Origin: OLB11 sp041392835
GTDB taxonomy: Bacteria; Bacteroidota; Bacteroidia; Chitinophagales; Chitinophagaceae
Assembly: GCA_041392835.1 (NCBI GenBank)
Contig: JAWKLF010000002.1
Location: 62,001 to 126,000 of the forward strand
Reading direction: 5' to 3'
DNA: 64,000 bases
The notes under the pieces are model-generated. The model was not told the DNA's origin. It searched no databases and saw only the letters and a list, made by a program, of their open reading frames with translations. A program made the position numbers and the translations under genes. Below, piece by piece: positions 1-9,596 of the stretch (position 1 is the first letter of the stretch; each line of letters opens with the position of its first letter).

Positions 1-2630
1 TAATTACCTGCTAATGGAGGAGCAGTAGATATAATTTGAATAGAAGCCGAATTTACAGTAACACCACATGTAACTGCACAACGATAATATGTTGTATAAG
101 CTTGGCTTGCTATATACGATGGCGAAGTGGCACCACTTATTGGTGTCCAAGTAATATTATCTGGCGAACTTTCCCATTGATAGGTTTGCCCCACACCAAA
201 TGAACCACCTGACAATGAAAGTGTAAATGTTACTCCATTACAAACATTAGTCAATGTTGAACTCACAGTACCAGGTGTTGGCGGATTTGTACATGCCAAT
301 ATACTAAATTCAACTGCACCCATATCAGGTGTAGTTAATGAACGTGGGTTTCCGTCAATATCGGTAGTAATACCAACAGTTGGAGTTCCTAAATCATTAA
401 GTGAAGCATTCGTTGGATACAATATAGTTGATGATAAGAACTGAGGATCCATGGAAACAGAATTTGCACCTTGTGAAGTACCTGTTTGCCATGTAGCTAA
501 ATCCGAGTAGGCTATAGCATTATAGTATCCATAATAGCTTGTACCTGTTGTAGAGGCATTAAAAACATCGTTGTAATTTGTTTGAGCAATATTGCTTGTT
601 ATATATTGGCCATATTTGGTCCCTGTACCCCCTCTTTTAATATAAACGAGGTTATTACGTATATCTATGTTGGCAACAGTTCCTGAGTTATAAATAGCAT
701 AGGTCGCAGAGGTAGTACTAGCACTAGGATCATCTATTGAAATAGTATTGTGAAATATTTTCACGTAGTCTACATTAGGCGTATATATCCCATATATTGC
801 ACCTGCTGATTTAATATCATAAATCATGTTATTATAGATAAGCTGTTCATTGCCTAACGTACCATCTACACTTACATAAATACAATACGTTGTACTTGTA
901 TTAATTGGCGACTGGGCAAAAAGACTTCTAACTCTATTTTTTCTTATTTCACTTTTTATAGAACTTGTAGAAGAATATATACCATAGCATGTAGATAAGG
1001 TAGTTCTATTGGGTCGCTCAACTATATTACCTACAGCTTGCCAACCATCTTGGTAAACACCATAAATTCCATATAAATAAAAGTCTTGCGCAGTACTATT
1101 TTGAACTTTGTTTCCACTAGACAATCCAGAAGAATTACCATAAAAGGAGATAGAGTAATATCCTCCAATAGCAGTACAAGCATTTACCAAGTTATTAATA
1201 CCTGAAATGCCAGTAGAAGTTACTGATGTGGCAGAGCCACTACATGAAAATGGAGACGTAGTGCTCGTTGAAGTATTTAAATCGCATTTAAAAATACAAT
1301 TATTAAAAGTATTATTGTCAGCTCCATTCCATAAATGGCAAGCCATACCATAAGTAGGGTCTAATCCATCAATTTCTAAATCATTAATCGTTAAATAATC
1401 TGTTCCATTTAAACCAAGAGTATAAGGCAATCCAGAAGTACCCGTAGCACTTAATGTATTTCCATTACCATTTATAGTTATAGTATTTGTAGATGAACTA
1501 CCTCCAATTTGACCTAAGGTTATTTGTTGCACATAGGGTCCTGAACCAGATGCTACATTGGCTACTATAGGTCCTGATATGCCACAATTTAATGCTGTAG
1601 CAAAGTCAGTAAACGATTGAAAATTACTGCCTCCTGTTGGTAACGCTGAATTAATAGTATAGGTTCCCCCGGCTAAGGCAGGATTAACAGAAACTAATAC
1701 CGGAGTACTAGTTGCTGTATTACCACTACATGTAACCTCACATTGATAGTACAAAGTAGTTGAAGCTGTTAAATTATAATAGGCGCTTGTTTGCGAAGAA
1801 CCTTCATTTGTCCATGGACCAGTAGCCGTAGGACCACTTTGCCATTGATACGTTTGACCAGAACCAGCAGAATTACCAGTAAGATTGAGTATTACAGGAT
1901 TGCCTAAGCAAAGACCAGAAGAAGGGGTTGCAGTAGCTGTGCCCGGAGTTGGTGGAGCAGTACATGCTACAGCTGGAGTTACTTCCATACCAATAGGCGT
2001 TAACCCTGTATTAGAAGTACCCGTTGTAGCCGAATAGCCTGCATAGATACGTTGATTTAAACCTGTAGTTGTTACATTTGCTACAGTATTACCAGTACCA
2101 GCACTACATTTTAACTCTACAATTAAAGATTGAGTAGGATCATATAGAAATGGTGTGGATAGTGTAATTCCAAACCAAGAGCCCGAAACTACACCTGGCA
2201 TCGTGAAACCGCTTGCCTGATAAAAACACTGGGTTAATCCTGTGTAGTAAGCATATCCTGCTCCAGAAGTAGGATAGCTGGCTAAAGTTCCTACATTTTG
2301 TCCTAAAGACAATGTCAAATCAGAATAGCTAGCAGTGGGACTAGTGGTTGTACTTAATTTAATCCATATCTTAGTAATATTATTTCCCGAAGAAACTATC
2401 ACTCCATTTCCATCTCCAAGAGTTGAAAATGCATTAGGAGGATAAATCCACTGGACCTTATTACTTGTTGTGGAGTTTAATGGAAACGCATTACCAGAAC
2501 CTGTGGCGGTAGTGTTAAAATAGGAGGGTGTCCCTACTTGTGCGTGCGTTACTAGAGAAATGCACAACATCACACTGAGCAGTAGTGTTAATGCTTTCCC
2601 TACAAAATTTGTGTTGGATTTTTTTTGCAT
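1..2630 (-). CDS. Large secreted Ig-like / beta-helix surface protein (C-terminus outside window)
   Basis: The frame is open from the ATG at 2630 to the window edge, giving 876 residues with no stop. A signal peptide covers about residues 1-30 (hydrophobic LLLSVMLCISLV, cleavage near THAQ). The first ~210 residues form a Ser/Thr/Gly-rich beta domain. An Ig-like module follows at about 217-310 (GQTYQWQSG, paired cysteines). A long Asn/Gly-rich stretch at about 325-770 has the repetitive look of a right-handed parallel beta-helix (ITINGNGNTL, LTINDLEIDG, IRNNLVYI). A second Ig-like module lies at about 777-870 (GQTYQWESS). This is the usual build of Bacteroidota adhesins exported by the type IX system; the sorting domain would lie beyond the edge. 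Ligand and function are unknown. Confidence 0.85.
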   Translation of the reverse strand, partial: MQKKSNTNFVGKALTLLLSVMLCISLVTHAQVGTPSYFNTTATGSGNAFPLNSTTSNKVQWIYPPNAFSTLGDGNGVIVSSGNNITKIWIKLSTTTSPTASYSDLTLSLGQNVGTLASYPTSGAGYAYYTGLTQCFYQASGFTMPGVVSGSWFGITLSTPFLYDPTQSLIVELKCSAGTGNTVANVTTTGLNQRIYAGYSATTGTSNTGLTPIGMEVTPAVACTAPPTPGTATATPSSGLCLGNPVILNLTGNSAGSGQTYQWQSGPTATGPWTNEGSSQTSAYYNLTASTTLYYQCEVTCSGNTATSTPVLVSVNPALAGGTYTINSALPTGGSNFQSFTDFATALNCGISGPIVANVASGSGPYVQQITLGQIGGSSSTNTITINGNGNTLSATGTSGLPYTLGLNGTDYLTINDLEIDGLDPTYGMACHLWNGADNNTFNNCIFKCDLNTSTSTTSPFSCSGSATSVTSTGISGINNLVNACTAIGGYYSISFYGNSSGLSSGNKVQNSTAQDFYLYGIYGVYQDGWQAVGNIVERPNRTTLSTCYGIYSSTSSIKSEIRKNRVRSLFAQSPINTSTTYCIYVSVDGTLGNEQLIYNNMIYDIKSAGAIYGIYTPNVDYVKIFHNTISIDDPSASTTSATYAIYNSGTVANIDIRNNLVYIKRGGTGTKYGQYITSNIAQTNYNDVFNASTTGTSYYGYYNAIAYSDLATWQTGTSQGANSVSMDPQFLSSTILYPTNASLNDLGTPTVGITTDIDGNPRSLTTPDMGAVEFSILACTNPPTPGTVSSTLTNVCNGVTFTLSLSGGSFGVGQTYQWESSPDNITWTPISGATSPSYIASQAYTTYYRCAVTCGVTVNSASIQIISTAPPLAGN

Positions 2631-2959
2631 GTTGTTTAATGTTTGTTTGTTGGTTTTTAAATGTTTATTAATATATATTTTAGATTAAAAGTTATTTTTT
2701 AGTATGAAAAAAGAAATTTTTTATATTCAACACTTTTAATATTCCAAAACTGCAAATACGTATAGATATTTATTACCCAAGTAGGCTTAGCAACAGACAT
2801 AAAGCTCAACGACTTACTACGATGTAGCAAAGCGTTTACTTCAACAGAAGGTAAGGTTTTAATGTAGTGTTTATCCAAAATCAAAAAAATTTCAAAGTGA
2901 ATAATTTTCTTGGAAGTGAACTATCTATGATGGCTCAAAAACAAGTCAATTATTTCTAG

Positions 2960-3266
2960 AAATCAATTAAACATAACGTTGTATTAATAGGCGTGATAAA
3001 GGTAAATTAAAAAAAATTTAATATCCAAATAAAATTTTATTTTTTTTAACGCAATCCTTTTTCTTAATCACAAAAAAATAGTAAACATTGGTATTCATAT
3101 TTATCAATATCCATAATCAACTTAAGCCAGAAGATAATACAAAAAATTTCATCGATATTTTTTCTTGTTTTGTCGGTAAAAAAACACCAGTTAGCTAAAG
3201 TTACCGCTACGGCGTGTCAATTCATTTATTTTCGGTTTGAAATCAATTAGGCATAACGTTTTATTA
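2960..3266. repeat. Imperfect direct repeat pair, 27 bp, 280 bp apart
   Basis: Copies at 2960-2986 and 3240-3266 both read AAATCAATTA, two variable bases, CATAACGTT, one variable base, TATTA. That is 24 identical bases of 27, lying in the non-coding gap. They could be footprints of an excised element or binding sites; nothing else identifies them. Confidence 0.55.
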
Positions 3267-3417
3267 GGGGTACTTTTTTTAAACATGTATAATTCTTATA
3301 CTTGTTTGTTTTAATTTAATACAATAAATTATTATATTTCTTTAGCCCATTTTCCTTTTATAAAAAATGTATTTTATTCTTAACGAATATAATGTACTTA
3401 TATAAGATATACTTAAA

Positions 3418-3447
3418 AAAAGAAGCTGTCCTTGGACAGCCTCTTTT
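3418..3447 (-). terminator. Rho-independent terminator of ahcY
   Basis: Stem GCTGTC/GACAGC with a 4-base loop, at 3425-3440, lengthened by A/T pairs. It is followed on the minus strand by a run of T, 28 bases past the ahcY stop. Confidence 0.75.
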
Positions 3448-3474
3448 AATAATTGTATTTTCCATGTACTTACA

Positions 3475-4803
3475 CTAGTATCTGTACATTTCTGGTTTAA
3501 AAGGACCCTCTTTAGGAATACCTAAATATGCAGATTGTTCATTCGTCAAAACATCTAACTCTACACCAATTTTTTTCAAGTGTAAACGAGCAACTTTTTC
3601 ATCCAAATGCTTTGGCAATACATATACTTTGTTTTCGTACTGATCCGTATTACACCACAATTCAATTTGTGCTAATGTTTGATTAGTAAATGAATTACTC
3701 ATTACAAAGCTTGGGTGGCCAGTAGCACAACCTAAATTTACCAATCGCCCTTCAGCCAATACTATAATATCTTTACCATCTACAGTATATTTATCTACTT
3801 GTGGTTTAATGGTATCTTTTGTTTGACCATAATTTTTATTGATCCAGTCCATATCAATTTCTATATCAAAGTGACCAATATTACATACTATAGCCTTGTC
3901 TTTCATAGAGCGAAAATGTTTCTCAGTAATCAAGTCTCTACAACCAGAAGCAGTAACAATAATATCAGCTTCTTTTACTGCATCTTCCATTTTTTTCACT
4001 TCAAAACCATCCATTGCAGCTTGCAAAGCACATATAGGATCTATTTCAGTTACTATTACTCTACATCCTGCGCCTTGTAATGATGCAGCACTTCCTTTAC
4101 CCACATCACCATATCCACCTACCACAGCTACTTTGCCAGCCATCATTACATCGGTAGCTCTACGAATAGAATCTACCAAAGATTCTTTACATCCGTATTT
4201 ATTATCAAATTTCGATTTAGTAACTGAATCATTTACATTGATTGCCGGAATAGGTAAAGTACCTTTTTCCATTCTTTCATATAAACGGTGTACACCTGTT
4301 GTCGTTTCTTCACTTAATCCTTTGATATTTTTTACTAATTCAGGATATTTGTCTAATACTATATTGGTCAAGTCGCCACCATCATCCAATATCATATTTA
4401 ATGGGCGATCTTCGCTACCAAAAAACAAGGTTTGTTCAATACACCATTCTGCTTCTTCGTTTGTTTGACCTTTCCAAGCATAAACACCGATACCAGCAGC
4501 AGCTATAGCAGCAGCAGCATGATCTTGTGTAGAAAATATATTGCAAGAGCTCCATTTTACTTCGGCACCCAATGCTACTAAGGTTTCTATCAACACAGCA
4601 GTTTGTATAGTCATATGAAGACAGCCTGCTATACGTGCACCTTTTAAAGGTTGGCTTGCAGCATATTCTTCACGAATAGACATTAAACCTGGCATTTCTG
4701 CCTCTGCCAAATTAATTTCTTTTCTACCCCATTCTGCTAATGTGATATCTTTTACTTTGTAAGGTAACTGCAAATCTATTTGCATGTTTGTTATTGTACT
4801 CAT
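3475..4803 (-). CDS. ahcY: Adenosylhomocysteinase
   Basis: 442 residues, the normal length. It catalyses reversible NAD-dependent hydrolysis of S-adenosylhomocysteine to adenosine and homocysteine, clearing the product of SAM-dependent methylation. The NAD-binding Rossmann motif GGYGDVGKG is at 229-237, the catalytic segment NDSVTKSKFDN is near 191-201, and the C-terminal tail ends KPEMYRY, which completes the NAD site of the neighbouring subunit in this family. The ATG at 4803 is preceded by a TAnnTTTG promoter; M7 would be an alternative start. It is single-gene, with its own promoter and terminator, and divergent from an Lrp/AsnC-type regulator that may control it (inference). Confidence 0.97.
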   Translation of the reverse strand: MSTITNMQIDLQLPYKVKDITLAEWGRKEINLAEAEMPGLMSIREEYAASQPLKGARIAGCLHMTIQTAVLIETLVALGAEVKWSSCNIFSTQDHAAAAIAAAGIGVYAWKGQTNEEAEWCIEQTLFFGSEDRPLNMILDDGGDLTNIVLDKYPELVKNIKGLSEETTTGVHRLYERMEKGTLPIPAINVNDSVTKSKFDNKYGCKESLVDSIRRATDVMMAGKVAVVGGYGDVGKGSAASLQGAGCRVIVTEIDPICALQAAMDGFEVKKMEDAVKEADIIVTASGCRDLITEKHFRSMKDKAIVCNIGHFDIEIDMDWINKNYGQTKDTIKPQVDKYTVDGKDIIVLAEGRLVNLGCATGHPSFVMSNSFTNQTLAQIELWCNTDQYENKVYVLPKHLDEKVARLHLKKIGVELDVLTNEQSAYLGIPKEGPFKPEMYRY

Positions 4804-4822
4804 TGTATAAATATTTTTTTTA

Positions 4823-4830
4823 CAAAGGTA
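4823..4830 (-). promoter_or_regulatory. Bacteroidota -7 box for ahcY
   Basis: TACCTTTG on the minus strand matches TAnnTTTG exactly, 19 bases before the ahcY ATG. No clear -33 TTTG was found. Confidence 0.6.
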
Positions 4831-4918
4831 TATTTTAAAGAATATTTTTCTGACTTTTTTAATATATTTAGAAAATATACAATATTTTTATTACTTTTAT
4901 AGTATATTTATATATAAA

Positions 4919-5413
4919 ATGGCAAGAAAATTAACTCAAACAGAAAATTCATCTACTCAAAGTATTGATGAAAAGGATATAGCAATTTTAAAATTGCTAC
5001 AGCAAAATGCAAAAATGACCATTTCGGACTTAGCCAAAAGTGTACACCTAAGTACTACTCCGGTCTATGACCGCATTAAACGCATGGAGCAAAACGGTAT
5101 CATAAAACAATATGCTACACTACTTGATGTACAAAAAATCAATAAAAGTTTAATTGTCATTTCCTATGTATCGCTCAAGGAACATAATAAAGTAGCGGGC
5201 TCAAAATTTGTAAAACGAATTTTAGAACTGAATGATGTAACCGCCTGTTATAGTATTAGTGGAGAATATGATTTTATGCTCAAAGTTATAGCCAGTGATA
5301 TGCAAGCCTATTATGACTTTCATGTAAATGTGCTTAGCCAAGTCGAAAATATAGGACATATTCAAAGTGTTTTTGTAATGGGTGTAATCAAGGATACACA
5401 TGTAGTACTTTAG
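4919..5413 (+). CDS. Lrp/AsnC family transcriptional regulator
   Basis: 164 residues. An N-terminal winged helix-turn-helix spans about 16-70 (DEKDIAILKLLQQNAKMT, then LAKSVHLSTTPVYDRIKRME), followed by the AsnC/RAM ligand-binding and oligomerisation domain at about 80-160 (SGEYDFMLKV). Members bind small effectors, often amino acids, and act on neighbouring and distant promoters. It is divergent from ahcY with 115 AT-rich bases between, so control of ahcY or autoregulation is plausible. The effector cannot be read from the sequence. A near-consensus -7 box TACTTTTA lies at 4892-4899. Confidence 0.93.
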   Translation: MARKLTQTENSSTQSIDEKDIAILKLLQQNAKMTISDLAKSVHLSTTPVYDRIKRMEQNGIIKQYATLLDVQKINKSLIVISYVSLKEHNKVAGSKFVKRILELNDVTACYSISGEYDFMLKVIASDMQAYYDFHVNVLSQVENIGHIQSVFVMGVIKDTHVVL

Positions 5414-5427
5414 AAACTAAAAGAATA

Positions 5428-6000
5428 TTACTCTTTTAACAATCCTTCTATTACTTGGCTATACCAGCTATGCTCCAAAAACAAAACTTTTTTAGCCAAA
5501 CTTGTGGCATCATCATCTTGGGCTATTTCAATTTTCTTTTGAATTAAAATAGTGCCTTCATCGTACTGTTGATTGACAAAATGTATCGTAATACCGCTTT
5601 CTGTTTCGCCGTGTGCTATTACAGCTTCATGCACAAAGTGTCCGTACATGCCTTTGCCACCATATTTTGGCAAAAGAGAGGGATGTATATTAACAATTTT
5701 ATTGGGATAGGCTTCTACCATATAGGATGGTATCTTCCATAAGAAACCAGCCAAAACAAGCAAATCTGGCTTTAGATAATCAATAGTATCGATAAATACA
5801 TCACTTTCAAAAACTGGCTTAGTTAGCAAAATACAATCAATGCCGTGCTTAGCCGCTATATCCATCACTTTAGCTTTGGGATTGTTTGTTATAATAGCAG
5901 GAAACACTATGCTATCATTATTTTTAAAATAATTCAAAATAGCTTCTACATTAGAGCCTCCTCCAGAGGCAAATAATAAAACTGATTTTTTATTCTTCAT
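5428..6000 (-). CDS. purN: Phosphoribosylglycinamide formyltransferase
   Basis: 190 residues. It transfers a formyl group from 10-formyl-THF to GAR, the third step of purine synthesis. The nucleotide loop ASGGGSN is at 11-17. The catalytic Asn/His pair falls in NIHPSLLP (N104, H106) and the catalytic Asp in YDEGT (D147). It is convergent with the Lrp gene, 14 bases between stops. A near-consensus -7 box TACTTTTA is at 6007-6014. Other purine genes are not adjacent, although purF is in this window. Confidence 0.95.
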   Translation of the reverse strand: MKNKKSVLLFASGGGSNVEAILNYFKNNDSIVFPAIITNNPKAKVMDIAAKHGIDCILLTKPVFESDVFIDTIDYLKPDLLVLAGFLWKIPSYMVEAYPNKIVNIHPSLLPKYGGKGMYGHFVHEAVIAHGETESGITIHFVNQQYDEGTILIQKKIEIAQDDDATSLAKKVLFLEHSWYSQVIEGLLKE

Positions 6001-6116
6001 TTTGTATAAAAGTAGCTTATGGTTTTAAATCGCACAATATAGGCATTGCCTATTTTAATTAGGTCTCAAAAATACTTATTCTTTAAAACAATTTTTAAAA
6101 TTAACTTCGCATTCTT

Positions 6117-7547
6117 ATGCAGCAAGGATTCAAATATTTATTACAAGGAGCACAAGTAGATATCGACTTAACCCTCAAAGGATGGGTTCGATCATTTAGA
6201 AATAATCAATTTATAGCACTCAATGATGGCTCTACCAATCAAAATTTACAGATTGTAATAGACCATACAAATATTGCCGAATCTACCTTAAAACGCATTA
6301 CTACCGGTGCTTGTATTGAAGCAAAAGGCACCTTAGTTAAATCTATGGGCAAAGGACAAACTGTAGAACTGATAGCAAAAGAAATTATAATATTAGGAGA
6401 TAGTGATGCCGAAAAATATCCTTTACAATTAAAAAATAGACCCAGTTTAGAATATCTCCGCGAAATAGCACACCTGCGTTTTAGAACCAATACCTTTAGT
6501 AGTGTATTTCGTTTGCGCAATGCTATAGCCTATGGCATACATCGTTTTTTTCAAGAACAAGATTTTGTGTATTTGCACTCACCTATTATTTCGGCAAGTG
6601 ACGCCGAAGGTGCTGGAGAAATGTTTAGAGTAACGACATTAGATATTGAGAATATAGCAAAAAATAAAGAAGGACAAGTAGATTTTGAACAAGATTTTTT
6701 TGGTCGGAGTGCCAACCTAACCGTAAGTGGACAATTGGAAGCTGAGTTGGCAGCTATGGCACTAGGCAAAGTATATACATTTGGGCCCACCTTTAGAGCC
6801 GAAAACTCTAATACGACCCGACATCTTGCAGAATTTTGGATGATAGAACCTGAGGTGGCGTTTAATGATTTGGCTGCCAATGCCGACCTTGCTGAAGCCA
6901 TGCTTAAATATGTTATAAAGTATGCTTTAGAAAAACACCCTGATGATATTGAATTTTTAAGCAATCGCTTGCTCGAAGAAGAAAAACAAAAACCACTAGC
7001 AGAGCGTAGCGAAATGAACTTACTCGAAAAATTGAATTTCGTTTTTCAAAATCAATTTGAACGAATTACCTATACCGAAGCCATTGACATTTTATTGCAG
7101 TCTACTCCATACAAAAAGAAAAAATTTCAATACGAAGTGTCATGGGGTATTGATATGCAAAGCGAACACGAACGCTATTTGGTTGAAAAACATTTTAAAA
7201 AACCCGTCATAGTAACTGATTATCCTAAAGATATAAAAGCCTTTTATATGCGTCAAAATGATGATGGAAAAACAGTAGCTGCTATGGATATTTTGGCACC
7301 AGGTATAGGAGAAATTATCGGTGGCTCACAACGTGAAGAACGATTGGATAAATTAGAAGAGCGCATGAAGCAAATGCATATACCAACAGATGAAATGTAT
7401 TGGTATCTGGACACTCGCCGATTTGGCACATGTGTGCATGCTGGCTTTGGACTTGGATTTGAGCGTCTTGTACAATTTGTGACGGGCATGGGCAATATTC
7501 GCGATGTGATACCTTTTCCACGCACTCCAAACAACTGTGAATTTTAA
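6117..7547 (+). CDS. asnS: Asparaginyl-tRNA synthetase
   Basis: 476 residues. Class IIb synthetase charging tRNA-Asn. It has an N-terminal OB-fold anticodon-binding domain (about 15-110, LKGWVRSFRNNQFIALNDGS) and then the class II catalytic domain. Motif 2 is at GPTFRAENSNTTRHLAEFWM and motif 3 at the C-terminus (GFGLGFERLVQF). The tail DVIPFPRTPNNCEF is typical of AsnS rather than AspS. A degenerate -7 box TAACTTCG lies 7 bases before the ATG. It is convergent with smpB, 5 bases between. Confidence 0.97.
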   Translation: MQQGFKYLLQGAQVDIDLTLKGWVRSFRNNQFIALNDGSTNQNLQIVIDHTNIAESTLKRITTGACIEAKGTLVKSMGKGQTVELIAKEIIILGDSDAEKYPLQLKNRPSLEYLREIAHLRFRTNTFSSVFRLRNAIAYGIHRFFQEQDFVYLHSPIISASDAEGAGEMFRVTTLDIENIAKNKEGQVDFEQDFFGRSANLTVSGQLEAELAAMALGKVYTFGPTFRAENSNTTRHLAEFWMIEPEVAFNDLAANADLAEAMLKYVIKYALEKHPDDIEFLSNRLLEEEKQKPLAERSEMNLLEKLNFVFQNQFERITYTEAIDILLQSTPYKKKKFQYEVSWGIDMQSEHERYLVEKHFKKPVIVTDYPKDIKAFYMRQNDDGKTVAAMDILAPGIGEIIGGSQREERLDKLEERMKQMHIPTDEMYWYLDTRRFGTCVHAGFGLGFERLVQFVTGMGNIRDVIPFPRTPNNCEF

Positions 7548-7552
7548 TGCAC

Positions 7553-7993
7553 TTATCGATTTAATTCTCTATCGATTTCTCTTTTCACATCTCTATTTTT
7601 TATAGTATCTCTTTTATCGTGTAGCTTCTTGCCTCTAGCTAATGCTATCTCTATTTTTGCAAAACCGCTTTCGCTCAAAAAAATTCTTAGCGGTATTATC
7701 GTAAATCCTTTTTCTTTTGTTTTGGCCAATATTTTTTTTAGTTCTCTTTTTGTCAGCAAAAGTTTTCTATCTCTCAGGGCTTCATGGTTGTTGGAGGTGC
7801 CATGCGAATAAGCAGCTATATGCAAACTTTTTATCCATAATTCTCCATGAGAAAGAAAGCAAAAACTATCATTAAAACTAACACGACCTTGTCTAATAGA
7901 TTTAATTTCGGTGCCTAATAAGACCATGCCTGCTACAAATTTTTGTTCTATAGCAAAATGAAATGTGGCCGATCGGTTTGATATTTCTTTCAT
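7553..7993 (-). CDS. smpB: SsrA-binding protein (trans-translation)
   Basis: 146 residues. It binds tmRNA and delivers it to stalled ribosomes. Family marks are the start NRSATFHFAIEQKFVAGMVL, GTEIKSIRQGRVSF near 29-42, and the basic C-terminal tail KKLHDKRDTIKNRDVKREI that enters the mRNA channel. The tmRNA gene itself was not found in the window. Confidence 0.96.
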   Translation of the reverse strand: MKEISNRSATFHFAIEQKFVAGMVLLGTEIKSIRQGRVSFNDSFCFLSHGELWIKSLHIAAYSHGTSNNHEALRDRKLLLTKRELKKILAKTKEKGFTIIPLRIFLSESGFAKIEIALARGKKLHDKRDTIKNRDVKREIDRELNR

Positions 7994-8099
7994 ATTTTTT
8001 CTCTAAAATCCTAAAAAGTGTCTATTTTTTGGTTTGTAAATTTACTTCACAATCTCTTTAGTTTGAAAAACTACTTTTTACCTTTAATTTTAACGCCTT

Positions 8100-9596
8100 A
8101 TGTCAAACGAAACATATTTTACTTCTATTCGAAATAACATTATAGGTGTAGACCAAGAAGTACAAACACCTTTTGGTACAAAAAAAATGATTTATGCCGA
8201 TTGGATTGCAAGTGGCCGATTGTATAAGCCAATAGAAAAAAGAATGCAAGAAATAGTGGCTCCCTATTGCGCCAATACGCATACCGAAACCTCACTAACT
8301 GGCAAACTCATGACGATGGCTTATCATGAAGCCAAAGAATTTATCAAAAAAGAAGTCAATGCATCGGCAGAAGATGTTCTTATTTTTTCTGGCTCAGGCA
8401 TGACAGATTCTATCAACAAACTGCAACGTTTACTTGGATTACGAATACCTGAATTAGCAAAAGATTATTTACAAAATGTAATCTGCAACGATGAATCGAA
8501 AAGACCTATAGTATTCATAACTCATATTGAACATCACTCTAACCAAACATCATGGCTAGAAACAATAGCCGATGTAGAGATTATAAATCCTACGGATAAT
8601 GGACTTGTTGATATTGAACATTTAAAAGAACTGTTACAACTGTATGCCAGTCGAAAACTTAAAATTGCGTCTATAAGTGCTTGCAGCAATGTTACTGGTA
8701 TTATTACACCTTATCATGAAATAGCCGAAATAATGCATCAGCATGGTGGTTTGTGTTTTGTAGATTTTGCCTGTTCAGCACCCTATGTCGAAATTAATAT
8801 GCATCCTTCTAATAAGCTTCAAACACTAGATGCCATATTTATTTCACCTCACAAGTTTTTGGGTGGCCCTGGCACACCCGGCATCATGATATTGCATCAC
8901 AGTTTATGCTCTAATCAAATACCAGATCATGCTGGTGGTGGTACCGTTTTTTTTACCACACCTTGGAAATATCATGAATACTTATCAAATATTGAAGATA
9001 GAGAAGATGGAGGTACTCCGCCTTTTTTACAAGGCATTAGAGCCTCTTTATGTTTTAAATTGAAAAATGAAATAGGAGTTGTTAATATGCTAAAGCGAGA
9101 AGAAACTTTATTAGCAAAAGTGTTCGATAGCTTGTCTCAAATACCCAACCTTCATATACTTGCCGATGAGCATAAACATCGCTTAGGGGCTGTTTCTTTT
9201 TTCATAGATGATTTACATTATAACTTGGGTGTACAACTACTCAACGATTTATATGGCATACAAGTGCGAGGTGGTTGTGCCTGTGCTGGCACCTATGGAC
9301 ACTATCTTTTAAAGATAGACCAAGAATCTTCTATGCATATTATTCAGCGAATTAAAAATGGCGACTTGTTTATTCGTCCGGGTTGGATACGACTTTCTGT
9401 ACATCCTACACTTAGCGATGCCGAGTTAGATATTATTATTGAAGGCATTAGGTATATTGCTGCCCATCATAAAGAATTAGCAGAACAATATGAGTATGAT
9501 AATACTAAAAATATTTTCTATCATAAAACATTTAAAGACCCCTTAGATAATCATTTTATGGATTGTGTTTTTAAAGCCTCTTTAATGGAATCCTAA
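8100..9596 (+). CDS. Class V aminotransferase / cysteine desulfurase-like PLP enzyme
   Basis: 498 residues, longer than SufS or IscS (about 400). Fold-type I PLP enzyme: VDFACSAPYVEI holds the PLP-pyridine Asp (D222), ISPHKFLGGPGTPG holds the Schiff-base lysine (K252), and HIEHHSNQTSW holds the stacking histidines. A Cys motif RGGCACAG lies late in the protein, where group II desulfurases carry their catalytic Cys loop. It is not in a suf or isc operon, so the substrate is uncertain; it could be a desulfurase, a selenocysteine-lyase-like or a kynureninase-like enzyme. A -7-like TACCTTTA is at 8079-8086. Confidence 0.85.
   Translation: MSNETYFTSIRNNIIGVDQEVQTPFGTKKMIYADWIASGRLYKPIEKRMQEIVAPYCANTHTETSLTGKLMTMAYHEAKEFIKKEVNASAEDVLIFSGSGMTDSINKLQRLLGLRIPELAKDYLQNVICNDESKRPIVFITHIEHHSNQTSWLETIADVEIINPTDNGLVDIEHLKELLQLYASRKLKIASISACSNVTGIITPYHEIAEIMHQHGGLCFVDFACSAPYVEINMHPSNKLQTLDAIFISPHKFLGGPGTPGIMILHHSLCSNQIPDHAGGGTVFFTTPWKYHEYLSNIEDREDGGTPPFLQGIRASLCFKLKNEIGVVNMLKREETLLAKVFDSLSQIPNLHILADEHKHRLGAVSFFIDDLHYNLGVQLLNDLYGIQVRGGCACAGTYGHYLLKIDQESSMHIIQRIKNGDLFIRPGWIRLSVHPTLSDAELDIIIEGIRYIAAHHKELAEQYEYDNTKNIFYHKTFKDPLDNHFMDCVFKASLMES

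Larger units (their letters stand above)
2631..3474. other. 844-bp gene-poor intergenic region
   Basis: Very AT-rich. It holds the upstream region of the surface-protein gene (a weak -7-like TAACTTTT on the minus strand at 2687-2694), one imperfect direct repeat pair (2960-2986 and 3240-3266) and the ahcY terminator at its right end. I see no convincing coding frame. The only short frame (2699-2884, minus) begins with TTG, has no recognisable domain and no promoter. Confidence 0.6.

Noticed and set aside
2699..2884. 61-codon minus-strand frame in the intergenic gap
   Set aside because: Starts with TTG, no promoter, no domain, composition like the surrounding AT-rich non-coding DNA.
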